This document shows positions 44,196-56,800 of a DNA stretch of 64,000 nt, in pieces (position 1 is the stretch's first letter; each line of letters starts with the position of its first letter). The notes beneath the pieces are model-generated. The model was not told where the DNA came from. It saw only the letters and a program-made list of their open reading frames with translations, and made no database searches. This DNA is from Limnoperna fortunei (Eukaryota; Mollusca; Bivalvia; Mytilida; Modiolidae). The position numbers were made by a program, and so were the translations under genes. Location: contig OX104117.1 in assembly GCA_944474755.1 (NCBI GenBank), positions 80,948,926-81,012,925 on the forward strand, read 5' to 3'.

Positions 44196-45714
44196 CAAAA
44201 CTTTAAAGAACGAAATACTTTTTGTTAAATAGCAAATGTGTTGTCAGCAAATTAAACGGAATATTAAATTATTTACAACGAAAATAAAAGAGAAAAGAAA
44301 TTGATTGATGATTAACCACATCTCATCCGGGACACTATTTCAAAGATGTAGCATTTAAAAGTACTAAAATTTACCACATGCTGCTGTTATGACGATTTGA
44401 TCAAATATTGACGCAATATGTCAGCTATATTGATATGTTTGTAATTATATTAATTTGAGGTAAGTAGCTTGTCATACGGATAATTAAAATTTGACAAATT
44501 CGGAAGGTCTTTTAGTAATCGTTTTAGCTATTGTGATTTGTTGTGTCAGTTTATCGTATTTAGGCAATCAGTAACAACATAATATATTAAGAATGGAATT
44601 TAGCATTTAACGCAGGTGGTTACTGCCAGTTATTATGACTACTTACGTGTATGTCCTAATATTAATACGTTTCGATTAAGATAATGTTCACATTAATTTT
44701 CAAATAAGATATTAAGATAAACCTAGTATAGATTGTATTATACTCAGACAAGTGATGCAGCAAGCAAAGATATTGGTTACGCCCATATTCAGAGGCATTT
44801 GATTAACAAATTAAGTAGCAGTTTTACACTAAAAATAGAGCAACGATAAGACGATACCAAATATTGTATAATTTTCTTTAATTTTTGGTTTACTTAGAGT
44901 ATTGTCAGGATCACTTCTTGCTACTCTTTTGGTTTTTACCCCGAGATTTGACACTGAGAATGAAGATTCTACAGACGAGATTTTATTGGTGAAAGGAGTG
45001 CTTTCTTAACGTCCAGCTAAAGACGAACAGAAAAAACCTGTTTACTATCATAAGAATTTTTCTAAAACATATATAATTCATCCATTTTCTAGCATGATGT
45101 TGCAATTTCTGATTAAAGTTAACAAGTACTCTAAGTGATACTATTACACGTTATCATATGAAATTGGCTAGTGTAAGGGAGATAACTTGTATTATCACCA
45201 AAACTCAGCACAGAGAGCACAACTGGTTCCAGGTATAATCTCTGACACAGGTCATCCCACGTTGATGAATGAAAGGCAAAGTTTTCTCAGCTTTTATAGA
45301 GGAGACACATGACAACCCTATTGATGAAGGACGAGATCTTGGTCTATTTAATACATGATGTGAGGGCGTATGGGCCCGTTTCGCTAAGTCGGCCTGTCAT
45401 GCTCTTAACAAACATATAATTTATGAACCCTTTCTAAAGCCTTTTTTTGAATGTCTAATTTCTGGGTTTTTTTTACAAATTGTTAAGAAAGCGGTGGCTC
45501 ATGGGTAAATTAAGTAGATTTTAAAAAGTTAATGCGTCAGGTGTTCCCTGACATGACACTTGAATTCCGGGTGAAATCAGTCCATTTGAGTATATCATCC
45601 TTGGATTAGACGTTTTTGCTGGAGAACTGCAGAAGACGGGCATTACCTTTGTTTGCACTTGCTACGACTTTTAATACCACGACAAGTTTAAGGAAAAGAA
45701 AAAATACAACGTTT

Positions 45715-45905
45715 CGTTTGTTTGTTTGAATGGTGTTCAGCATTTTTCGGTCATTTATGGCGTCCGGTTTTTATTATTACATGTAATAAGAAGTTCGGAG
45801 TACCCAGAGAAAAAACCCGAACTTTAGTAGGAAAACTGACAAACATTATCACTTAAGATTGAAGTTGAGCAAACCCTGTCAATAATAAGACTAGAACATA
45901 CAACC
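45715..45905 (-). mobile_element. SINE copy, minus strand
   Basis: The minus strand carries the body word TTTTTTCTCTGGGTACTCCG, preceded by TCCTACTAAAGTTCGGG. It ends with a decayed GCTGAACACCATTCAAACAA tail. Confidence 0.65.
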
Positions 45906-46222
45906 TCTGGGAACATTATTAATGTAACTATCATAACCAACGATGTTCCGTTTGAAAGAGTGGTTGATGATGAACATTGGTTAAGATTTATTGTCTGACA
46001 AGTAAAGAACCTTTTTCACAGACCGAACTTTAAATTCCAGCGAAGGTATCATATGTTACAGAGCAATGTCTTTGAACTAACAGACAATAAAATTTGAAAA
46101 AACCTCCAATTTTGCCTTATACACCTAAACAATGATACAGTGTATTCAGCATGTTGCGGTTACAATATTTCTAGAGGAAAGAATTACTTAATGCACTATA
46201 TTTATTCCAGACACAATTCTCT

Positions 46223-46445
46223 ATTGCTTGTTTGTTTGTTGAATGTTATTTAACGCCCTTTTCAGCAATTTTTCAGATATATCATGGTGTTCAGTTTTTA
46301 ATTGCTGAGGAAGCTGGAGCACACGGAAAAAAGCCCAACCTTCGGTAGGGACACTGGCATCCATGTCAATTTAGATTGGAGTCGAGTGCACCATGCCCAC
46401 AATCTCGGTGTTGAGAGTCCACGTAGTCAATATTAAAGGAACTAC
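46223..46445 (-). mobile_element. SINE copy, minus strand, nearly full length
   Basis: The minus strand reads from a head with GGACTCTCAACACCGAGATT through GCACTCGACTCCAATCTAAA to GCTGAAAAGGGCGTTAAATA and a (CAAA)n tail. Confidence 0.75.
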
Positions 46446-46510
46446 TTTAATCCCTCGGCTATCGAGGCCCCTTTTATACTTTATAGGACACATTTTTAAA
46501 GCTAAAGCCT

Positions 46511-46865
46511 CAGTGGCGGATCCAGAGGGGGGGGGTCAGGGGGTCCGGACCCCCCTTTCGTTTTGACAAGCATAGGGGGCAAATTCACTGAAAGTTAACT
46601 GTTTGTGCGAATCTATCAAAAAGTTTTGAAAAAAGCCTTCTTTTTTTGGTTTTAGCATAACAAAATGACATTTTAACGGACATGTTTTAGGTGTCAGGAA
46701 ATCGTCAGAATGCAGGATTTTACACCATTTCGTTCAGAGCTTCTGGGGGCCTTAAGCCCCCAGACCCCCTGCCGTAATACGACCTCTGCGAGGTCGGCAT
46801 GGTGGCCGAAGGCCACCATGACAAATTTGGACCCCCCCTTTCATTTGAGGCTGCATCCGCCCCTG
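46511..46865. mobile_element. GC-rich MITE with 5-bp target duplication
   Basis: Starts CAGTGGCGGATCCAG and ends CTGCATCCGCCCCTG. AGCCT stands directly at 46,506-46,510 and 46,866-46,870. At 355 bp it is the longest of the four family members here. Confidence 0.75.
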
Positions 46866-47654
46866 AGCCTTCAGGTTAATAACATGAGGAAGACGCGCCT
46901 CCTTACCAATTATGTCTCAAAATTAGATAACCATTATCCTCTGACTTATGTTTAGAATGTGATTCGTAAAATAAAGGTAAACTATGCTTTTCATTTAAAG
47001 GACAGACAACAGAGCAAAAGAGTCGGATATATCAAACATATTGTCTGAAATGAGTGCAATTCACTCCTTCGCTGAAATTTTTTTCGCGTATAGTTTTTCA
47101 GTTTTGCGCAACTTTAAGCAGTTTTTCAGCTAATATGGAGAAGGCATTGCCAAAATGCAAGCACAGACTATAAAGTCCTTTATTATCAATATTTAATGTG
47201 CATTTCATAATTGACGTAATTTCCGAACACCGTAAAAGTAAATCTTAATTCCAGTGGTCACGTGACGTCTGTCTTTGTAACGGTGACGTCACATGAAATG
47301 TAATTTGATTGTCAGTTTTTAAAGATCGATTTAGAGATTGAAAAAAATAGTATAAAATTTTTGTTGCTAATTTTAAATATAACATTTATTTTTTATCGAT
47401 GTCAACTTTATTTTCAAGTCTTTCTTAAAATTATTTTTAGTACTTTTCTTCATTCACTTTGTTACAGTTTTTTACGATATCAACTTCCGCACGAAACAAA
47501 ATCAATATCAGCATTAAGCAGATTTTGATCACGTGATTTCATTTTCATCACATGACACATAATTGCCGTAGAGCTCACCTGCTGTGCTCGCTATTACGCA
47601 ACTTTAAGCAGTTTTCAGCTATTTCGTGAACAACGATCAGCGATTAAGATTGTA

Positions 47655-47735
47655 CAGTCGACACACCGATAAACCAGTTTACATCATTTTGGTGAAAAGT
47701 AGTATGACACGATGTAAAAAGATCTAAACAGGTTA
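47655..47735. repeat. Inverted repeat, left arm
   Basis: CATCATTTTGGTGAAAAGTA, then GTATGACACGATG and AAAAAGATCTAAACAGGTT. Its reverse complement is at 50,335-50,425, about 2.6 kb away. Confidence 0.75.
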
Positions 47736-49489
47736 AGACTTATAAGTATACAGGTGACTTTTTTCCAATTCATACTTAAAAAACTCACTATTGTAAATAC
47801 ATTTTAGTAAAAAAGGATTTAGCATTTATTTGTCAATTAACATATTCAATTATTTTAACTAATATTTTTACTTTAAATCTGAAAATCTTTTACAAATGTA
47901 CTTTGATAACAAATTTAAACAAATAAATGAAAAATTTACGCATTGCACAATATATTTTTATATCAAGCGTTTTTGTTTAAAAGAACATTAACTAACTTTT
48001 TTCAGTGCCAAAAATATTCTTCTTATTCCAGTTGATTAGTAGTTTGAGTCAGTATGTTACGTATTTACGAACAAAAAATGATACGAAAAAAAACTGCTCG
48101 TGTTTTTTTATAATGATACGATGAATAGAAGGTCATTGACACGATTGAATGCAGCCGCTAATTTCTTCAGTAATATAGTTGTATGCTTTCAACAACTATG
48201 TACAACTAATGTCTGTGTATCTTTGAATATTATACAAAAAGTCCACAATTATTACTACAATAGGACCTTAGTGTATAAATTCTTGACACAAAATTAACAT
48301 ATGGAAAAAGTAATAAGCAACGGATCAGCGCTTTAATTGATCTTAAAATCAATTAATTAAGACAATCCAAGAAGCAAGCTTAACGGAAATCTTTGTTAAA
48401 TTTCGATAATTCTTTACCCGCTACCAGTGAGTTCGGCAAATAACAACATAACTAACACTGAAATTTTACAAATATTTCATACTATGTCGACATTAATATT
48501 ATTATAGGAACAATACAATACGAACATAAACATCTACTGGGCAAATCAATATATTATTGTAAACTTAAGTTTGCCCGCCATATAAGTATAAAAAAATCCG
48601 TCAAACGCTTCTCGGCTTCGTTAGTTGGAAATGTTGGAGATATATCATAAGGTGATTAATACTAATGGATTGTACGATCGATGTAAACTATTTGAAGACC
48701 TTTTGACCACTACTTCCCTTTTGCCGCGCGTACATAAAAACCGTCAAACGTTTCCCGTAATCTCTTTCTGTAATTGATCTGAAAAGTAATACATAATAAA
48801 TGCTTATTGCTTAAAAAAATTAAATATCAGGAAGCATCTTTCTGGTACCCGCTGTAAATAGATTGTGATTTGACCTCAAAAAAGAAAAGAAAAACGACTT
48901 ATAGCCCAGGCAGGAATGTGTAATGATAAAAGGAAATATGTCAAAGTTGAAGTATGAGGTCAAATGTCACAAATATCAAACATGTTAAATTCCAATGGTC
49001 TATCCACATGCCCAAATATCAAACGCCCAGTTCAAAAGACAAAAAGTTTAAACCCTGGACACTCATTTGTCCTTCAGTATGCTAAAATGTGATCAGACTT
49101 AAGATCAAATGTCCAAAACCATGGTACGAAAAATAGCAAGGAAATCGACATAACAACAAGAGCCGAAAGTCAAGGAACAACTACAAATCTAATACAGACA
49201 ACATATATTACACAAAACAGAAACCAAAAAACACAAAAACAGAAAGTGAGTAACCCAAACTCAATCAAAACCATGTCATGTCAAGAAAAAAATCAAATCC
49301 AGGAACATAAAAGACTACCTACGACTCAACGAAAATTTCCGATGGTTTTTTAGATTGATTTCCAATAGCGATAAATTAAATCATGGTTACGACCAAAGAA
49401 CTTCTGGAGGTATATTATCAACCTAAGTATAACAAAGTAGGTTAGTAGTCATCAGCATTGACAGGTCTAGAAAAACCATCTCACCAAAG

Positions 49490-49585
49490 GTCAGAGTTTC
49501 TCCGGGTACAATGGCTTCTTCCAACAATAAAAAATGGACGCCATGCATCCAGCTGAAAAATTTCCTGAAATCGCATTAAACACAA
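49490..49585 (+). mobile_element. SINE fragment
   Basis: Body word AGTTTCTCCGGGTACAATGG and the decayed tail CTGAAATCGCATTAAACACA match the SINE family. Confidence 0.6.
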
Positions 49586-50334
49586 TTCACACAAGCAAAA
49601 ACCAATCAAAGACCTATCTCAATAGACAACACTGTTATATCGCAGACACAAAGTAGTGACTCAAAAAAGCATAGGAGTTCAAAGGTAAAGGTATGCGATG
49701 CTATGCATCGATTAGTTATAATCTACCCACATGCAAAATATCAAAATGCATTCCTGAAGATAAAAAAGTTATAACCCCGCACACGATTTGTAGTGGATGG
49801 ACTAACAGACAGACTCATAACAATATGGCGACCCTCTTTAACCGCTTTCACGAAAAACCAACTATGAACCTCCTGAAAAGTGGAATGGACAACTAGATAT
49901 GCGTACCTAATATATCCTAAAAGTGTATTAGGATGCGAATTTCAGAGAAATTAAGCTAATATTATCAGCTGTAAAGAAGAAAAATCTAGAAGAGGGAGTA
50001 AAATATCAGACAAAAACAATATGTCTTCCAATTTCGTTTGAGATACATATATAAGAGGTGCATACATGTACATTCAAATGTATACAAACAAGTAGTTTGA
50101 AAGCTTTTATTCGACTGTTATTGTGTATAGCTATTTGTACATTGCAAACTTTATGCACAATAATTAAAATTATAATGTGCATATCTTCATGCTTTATGTA
50201 AACCAAGACAATCAATATATACAATTTATTATTTAAATGCAGTAGGTTATTACGTTTCACATTGAAATAGTGCACCCTTATGCAGTCGAGTAGCTGTTTA
50301 AACATTAAAAAAATGGAAAAACGTACCAGCGCCT

Positions 50335-50425
50335 TCATCTTTTGGAACCTGTTTAGATCTTTTTTCATCGTGTCATACTACTTTTCACCAAAATGATAGA
50401 AGTCGATTGATCGGTGTAGTCGAGA
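50335..50425. repeat. Inverted repeat, right arm
   Basis: Reverse complement of 47,655-47,735, including AACCTGTTTAGATCTTTTTT and CATCGTGTCATACTACTTTT. Confidence 0.75.
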
Positions 50426-52583
50426 ACATCTAACAACCCCGATGTTGACAGACACGTGATCAATGGTAGACTAGGTCACCTAGGCCCGTCTGGTTCTATG
50501 AGAGAGTGTGGAATTGTTTAAGTAGGGTTATCAAGTGAACAATAAACAATAATGCAACATGATTTTTGAAGCTATATGTCGATTTTCTGCTCACAAACTT
50601 CTGGGTTTAATGAATTTAGTTTAATATTTTGACGAATTGTCTTTATCCACTATTCGAATGAAAATGTTGCATATGTTGAACTTTAACGCTGGAATGCCTT
50701 TTACAATTGCATGTTAGGGGACGGCTAAAACAAATTCTGAGTCATCTGTGATTCTAAATCGATTCTAAATGGCGATCATAGAACGACCCAAGTGTAGAAA
50801 ATTACCAAACTGTTTCCTTATCTATAATTGGCAAAACTATTTATAACCTTCTTTTTAATTACGTACGCGACGTCATTACTGAGCATCAATCAGGTTTACG
50901 TAAAACCAGTCATACTGGGTACTAAACTGTTATATTTGGCCCATGTTTCCAGCGAAGCTCCAGATGATGGAAGTAAAAGACAGCAACGGATGGTTATAAA
51001 TGGTAAAGAGTCCACTTGTTGAGTAAAGAGAATAGTATTAGACGAATCATTATTGTCAGTTTTGTTGAAATTACTTATGCCTGAAGTTTATTTAACGGTA
51101 TAAAGTTTAACCACATAGAGATTAAATGATTTAATGTTTGCTGAACGCCAATAGACAAAATAGTTTCGAAATATTCATGAAGAAAACATGTTCACAAACA
51201 ATAAATCAAAAGTGCAAATGGACCAAAGGGAGCACAACTTTGACTACCAGTGGAATGCTATATAAGTGTTATTCACAATTAAGAGTCCACCGGCTTGCGT
51301 CCTCTTCTTAACATTCTGATACCTATTACGTTGAAAACAATGCATTTTATTTAATAAATAATGACAACAAAGTTATTATAAATAATCATATAATACACAA
51401 ATATATTTATGCATGACGAACATAAATTATAAAATGATTTATCCTATAAATAATTTATGCACAACTAGTACTGTTATTTGCCCATTCCTCAAAATGGTTA
51501 AATAAATAGTAAATAAAATACAGTCAGGCGTGTAAAATAATGACTATACAGAATAGACCTTGCAAAAGGTACACCAAGCTTACAAATAGCTAGCAAATAG
51601 ACAACCATTTAAATTCCCACTTTCACTATCGTTGAGAGTCATGTTGTTAAAAAGTGAACAATTTAATAAATGGTCAATAAATTGAGAAAGTAAAAAAAAA
51701 CAGGTAAAAAACGGATATTGTTGTGTTTCTCACCAATTATAAGAATGTGTATTTAAGTGGTTATCTCCCTAGTTAATGAGTAATGAACTGAATAATTAAT
51801 TAAGTACATTAATTCAGTATTCGAAAAATTTGTCTGATGTTTTTAGAAAATTCTTACAAGTAAGAAATGGTTTTAGTTGTCGTCTTCAACTGGATAAGAT
51901 ATGAATATCAAAATGAAATATGAAACTACAAAATAAACTTAGTCGAGTTATTCATCTGTATATACATATAAATTTTGTTTAAAAATATGTGTATGAAGAC
52001 AAAACTTTTTTTTTTCGTTTTTGTTACAGCACAGTCATACTAAATTGAAGATAAACATAAAAAAACTGTTTTAGAATTTAAGGAAACAGAACAAACGTAT
52101 ATTTATTTTAATGCATCAATGAAAAACACGGTTCCATTATTTATTTAATGAATATTTCAAATTAATATTCCTTATAATTTAATTTTAACTAAAAATCACA
52201 TTTTAATGGTAAAAACATCGATGACGTCATGGGACTATGTGAATTTAAACGGCGTAAGAATAGGTCAATTAGAGAACGCAAATTATATCGTATAATATTA
52301 ATGCTCCATTTTTATTGGCCAATCAGATTTCAGCTAACAAAACAAATTGAATACTTATTATAAACAGATAAATTTCTTGACCATAAAGCTACATTTTAAT
52401 TTATATTATGTTATATGCATAGTACAACTTTTACCTATCTCACTATGTACAATGTATATTTACAGTAATATACCGGTGACCTTATTTGACATATAAGTTG
52501 AATACCCGTTAAACCTGTACATATCACACTCATGAAAACAACAAAAATGTATACATAATTTGAGATTGAATAAAAATAATTAA

Positions 52584-52842
52584 GGTATCCGACCCATAAT
52601 TAAAGTCACCGTTCAATTTTATTTTTCGACCAAGAAATACAGCTTTATTTAATCAATGTATTGCCAATCAATGATACAAATTAAATATATTGCTTTGATT
52701 TGAGTCAATGTAAGAAGTGTAAGCAAAACAAGTTAGTTCCTCAAATCGTATTTCCGAACATTACCGAGGTCTGCTCCATTGAAAAACAATGGACATCCGG
52801 GACACTAGCTATGGTCACGTGGTCAATTATGGGCCGGATACC
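52584..52842. mobile_element. TTAA-target MITE
   Basis: Starts GGTATCCGACCCATAATT and ends with the inverse AATTATGGGCCGGATACC. TTAA lies directly on both sides (52,580-52,583 and 52,843-52,846). TTAA duplications are known for piggyBac and Kolobok transposons; which one mobilised this element cannot be told. Confidence 0.75.
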
Positions 52843-52846
52843 TTAA

Positions 52847-53636
52847 GTCGGTAAACAAAGAACCATAAGCTGAATATAAATAAGCTGTTGAGACTTTGTG
52901 CTACAATCGTTCATATTTCTTACAAATAAAAACATATATTACTCTTATTTAGATGCGACGACAAACTATGAGTATAAACGTAAGATAGACAATGTAAAAG
53001 TTTACATACATTTATAACAAAAATTCTGTAGCTACAGTAACTTAAACAACACTAATACCTGGCAAAGCAAAAACAAATGTGCTATATAGAACGAGTGTTA
53101 CTCTTTTATCAACCTTTTAAAATGAAAATAACCTGTTTTGATAAGTTTACACTCTATTTACAAAGTATACATGATATAATTTGGCATAGTAGAATTGTGT
53201 GGTACAAGTCCTATTTGTAATCATGGTAATTTACAAACAAGCGTGTCCACTTTAAACACGGTCTACAACATTTGGCATTGTTAACTTTTAATTACATGTA
53301 GTAGTAGTGTTGTATATATACAGTGAGTAGCGTGTAAAGTATGTTAAGACTGGCACCTACGACCATTGTGTTTCTTAGGATAAGACTGAAATTTCAACAA
53401 AGCATATGTGAAGTATGACCACTTTCTTTAATTTTCAATCAAATGCAAATTTATATTTAATATAATAATAATAAACTTGGAAAAACAATTCTGCATGTCC
53501 CGACAGAGTAACATCAGAAGAGTTGGAGTAATATCAGAAGAGTTGCATAACTACGTCACATATCACCAGCATAAGGACTTACATCACAGTAAAGCACTTT
53601 TATGACTAGACCAAAAATTACTTTTTTTATTGTTTC
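52847..53636. other. RET-like 3' flank, no further gene
   Basis: Downstream of the RET-like stop codon on the minus strand, so it probably includes the 3' untranslated region. No coding region is supported. Confidence 0.4.
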
Positions 53637-53899
53637 TTACACCACTGTTTGTTCAGCTCTGCGAGTTACCATTGATTCATTAACAAAGGCATTTTTGCCT
53701 CCACTTTCAGTCAGTAAAGATGCCATTTCGGACGTCTCGCTTGAATCAAGCTTCAATGACGTCATGTCCGATAAACACAAGCTCGAATCGAGGGTACCCG
53801 TCAAGGCCGGTGTAAGATAGGAGCTGCAGCTACCTCTAGAATCTCCCGGGGTGTTTTCAAAATGTACTGGTGCCACTCGGTGTCCAACAATAGAAATTT
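53637..53899 (-). CDS. RET: RET-like last exon and stop
   Basis: 263 bp after GTGTAG|. Begins [20 protein letters not shown] and ends [15 protein letters not shown] then TAA. Rich in serine and threonine. The only tyrosine I see is in SSYLTP; no NKLY-like site is visible. The match of phase with exon 9 supports it, but the tail has no strong sequence similarity I can cite. Confidence 0.75.
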
Positions 53900-56800
53900 C
53901 TACACATAAAAAGAAAAAAACCATAACATCAGCAAAATACACATTAACAAATGACTAAATATATTTGTTCCGTTTGTAAATACCATTTAACTTGTCTCCT
54001 GTATTATGACTACCTCATAATATCACTAATTGCCGAGTTTTACACCTGCTGCTATTAAGACACGTTGAGCAGGACTTTTTACCTTTCCGGAGAACCAAGT
54101 GTCACCCCAGGTTTTTAGTGAGGATCGTATTACTCAGTTTTTGGTTTTTGTGTTGTGTCTGTTCGTTTCGTTTGTTTCTCCTCTTTTGTTTAACCATGGT
54201 TTTGTCTGTCCCTTATTTAATAACTGTTTAACGTTCCTATATATCTTGGATTCTTTTCTCTTATAGTATAAATCCTAATCAAGCGTCTGAATTGTACAAT
54301 CTTGAATACGAAAGCAATATATCTCCATGATAATAAATAGATTACATTAAATTGTGTGTAAGAATTAGACAAATTGTAAAAATCGTAAGAAGAATTATAT
54401 TAGGTGAAGTCCATACAAATAACTTTGGCATTGTAGTTATAGTTTATTATCCCATATAATTCACCTATGCCGACATTTTTAATTTTGATTTAAAAAGGTA
54501 AGAAAAAATTTGGTATACATTGAATTGTTGTATAATTATTTTAATCCCTTCTCTAAACAATTCGTTAATTAGAGTTACAGATGTATATAAGTAAAATACA
54601 TTTTAAGGGGTTTGTTCTGTTTTGTTTAATAATATTATTTTTTTATTTAATATTGTTTGTCTTGTAAATTTTTGCTAGCTTAAATAAAGATTAGATCAAA
54701 AACAGCATATTTATACATAATTTAATTAAATTTCATAAATAACAGATACTATAGAAATTGAAATGTCAGTAGCCTAACCAAGATGCAACAAGAAGAAGGC
54801 AGAATCAGCAAATTCTCCTACTGTAACTTTTCCATCGGGTAACCGCTGTTTCAGTTCAAACAGTCTCTGTGCGTACTTTTCCTTTCTGTGTGTAAATAGT
54901 AAATAGTGGGAACTGGAGTAGTCTCTTCTCTGCTTCGTTTGCGAATAGTCTGTATAACTTTATCAACATTTAGCTGAACTCTGTCATTGTCATGGTTATG
55001 ATTAATCTGTAGTTTGGTTGGGATAGTATTTATTTTAGCGGTACAGTTGCGGGTACAACGATATGTTCGCTCGTTTCGTTATGTTTTCACTCTAAACCTT
55101 TATTTATTGTGGACAAGGGTCTACTTTCCTTGTCTGTTTGTAACACACTGAACGTCTAACAGTACATTAGCCATACTTTGGACAACTGATAAAATCCTTT
55201 AGAATCAGCAGTATTCATACAAATTTCTGGTTAAAAGTGTTCACTTTGTGTAATTGATATTTAATAATAATTGAGGATTGCACTATAAAAACCTCTATTG
55301 TATTCTGCATGTTGGCATTCCTTGAATAGAAATTTTTAAAATGTTGGCATAGGTTGAAGACACCATAATTAGTTTACTTTAAATCGATTGTTTACACTAC
55401 ATGTAGCTGCACCCAAAACAACATCATCTAAGCTTTTAACCCGATATGGCGAAAACAAGACATGTATGCTAATATCAACTTTAAAAAAACTATACTCGAT
55501 TCACAACTTACCCGATACAGTCGGAGCATATCGACTACTAAAAAGATCGGAATTGTCATCTTCAAATCCACCTGTCAGCTCAAGATATTCCTGTAAAGAC
55601 AAGTACAGTAAGCAGAAAAGAGTATATTTATTTTTTCTACAATAAAACGTTTCGATGATATAAAATCATGATTTAATATTAAAGCATTTTCTCCAAAATG
55701 TCTTGAATTTACAAATGAAGGTAAACAAACAAGATACTGCTTAAACTTCACGTAGAACTGCGTTTCACATTTAACGCTAATGCTACAAGTTTGCAGGAAA
55801 ACAATTATGATATTTAGACAAATATTCTTGTAAAGTTGTAGAGATAAATTAGAGTTATCTCGCTTTTGATTGTTCTTTAATAGTACAGATGTTATTTATA
55901 GTACTAATCAACCTGAACCTGAACAGGTGAAACAGGTTTTGAAGGTTAAGTATTAAAATAACACAAGAAGAAACAGTTTTGCCTCAGGTGTGTCAGTGGG
56001 CACCTAGACATTGAGTTGATAAGATGTCTAAGAGTCTGAGCACATGGTTTGTGATGAAACCTGATTATTGCCAGAGTTCAACACAGCAATGAAATACATG
56101 TAAAAGAAATTTCCAGGTTATTTGAGCTCGCCAGGGCATTAAAAGGTTCCCAGGAAGGTTTTCAAGTTGCCCCACCTGTTATACTTGTTCAAGTTTCATA
56201 CGGGTTTGCATGTTAAATCGCTTGTATAAATGGCGAGTTGCGGATATTGTATGAATTAGTTACGCTTGTTCCAATACTAGAAAGCATTCGTCTTAAAATA
56301 TGCGTTGTGTTCCTTTACAGGGGATTTTTCCGGCTGTTTTGATTTCAACATGAGGAGTGCACAGGGCGTTCGATTTGTCCATCAGACACAATATTGTTTT
56401 ATATCAATCAGATTTGGATTACATACAGACTGTGATGGACATTTCTAGATTTTTATATTTTAGTTTGTTTTCTTTTGTAATTTGACATATAGCTGTATGT
56501 TGAGTAGCGTTGTGAGATTGAGGTATGAAAGGTTTTGATTTTGTTTTTTAAATATGTTCTTTTGTTTTGTTCTATAATATATGTAAATTTTTATTTGGTT
56601 GCGATTCACTACAATCGACAGATATCGCAAAATCTGTAAAAGAACACAGAAGTGAACTTTCACTTCTTAACAATTCTTTTTTCAACCAAATTTATGTGAT
56701 GTCTACATTGGTTCGAGAATAGTTTTCTAGAATTCATATATGTATTAACAGATCTTGCTACATGTTGTCTGTTATGTAGTTTATAGTTAACTTGTATATT

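Larger units (their letters stand above)
43655..46510. other. No gene; SINEs and a short tandem repeat
   Basis: AT-rich sequence with the 41-bp tandem repeat and three SINE copies listed separately. No coding region is supported. Confidence 0.5.
46866..52579. other. No gene recognised
   Basis: About 5.7 kb, mostly AT-rich. It holds a SINE fragment at 49,490, an inverted repeat pair (47,655-47,735 and 50,335-50,425), and short direct repeats such as GCAACTTTAAGCAG at 47,108 and 47,599. Open frames here are short; the one at 50,828 starts with TTG, not ATG. No coding region is supported. Confidence 0.5.

Noticed and set aside
50828..51022. 64-codon frame with a signal-peptide-like start
   Set aside because: It opens with TTG rather than ATG, has no splice partners and no recognised homology.
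53602..53820. Plus-strand frame opposite the last RET-like exon
   Set aside because: Shadow of the spliced minus-strand gene, whose phase fits the upstream exon.
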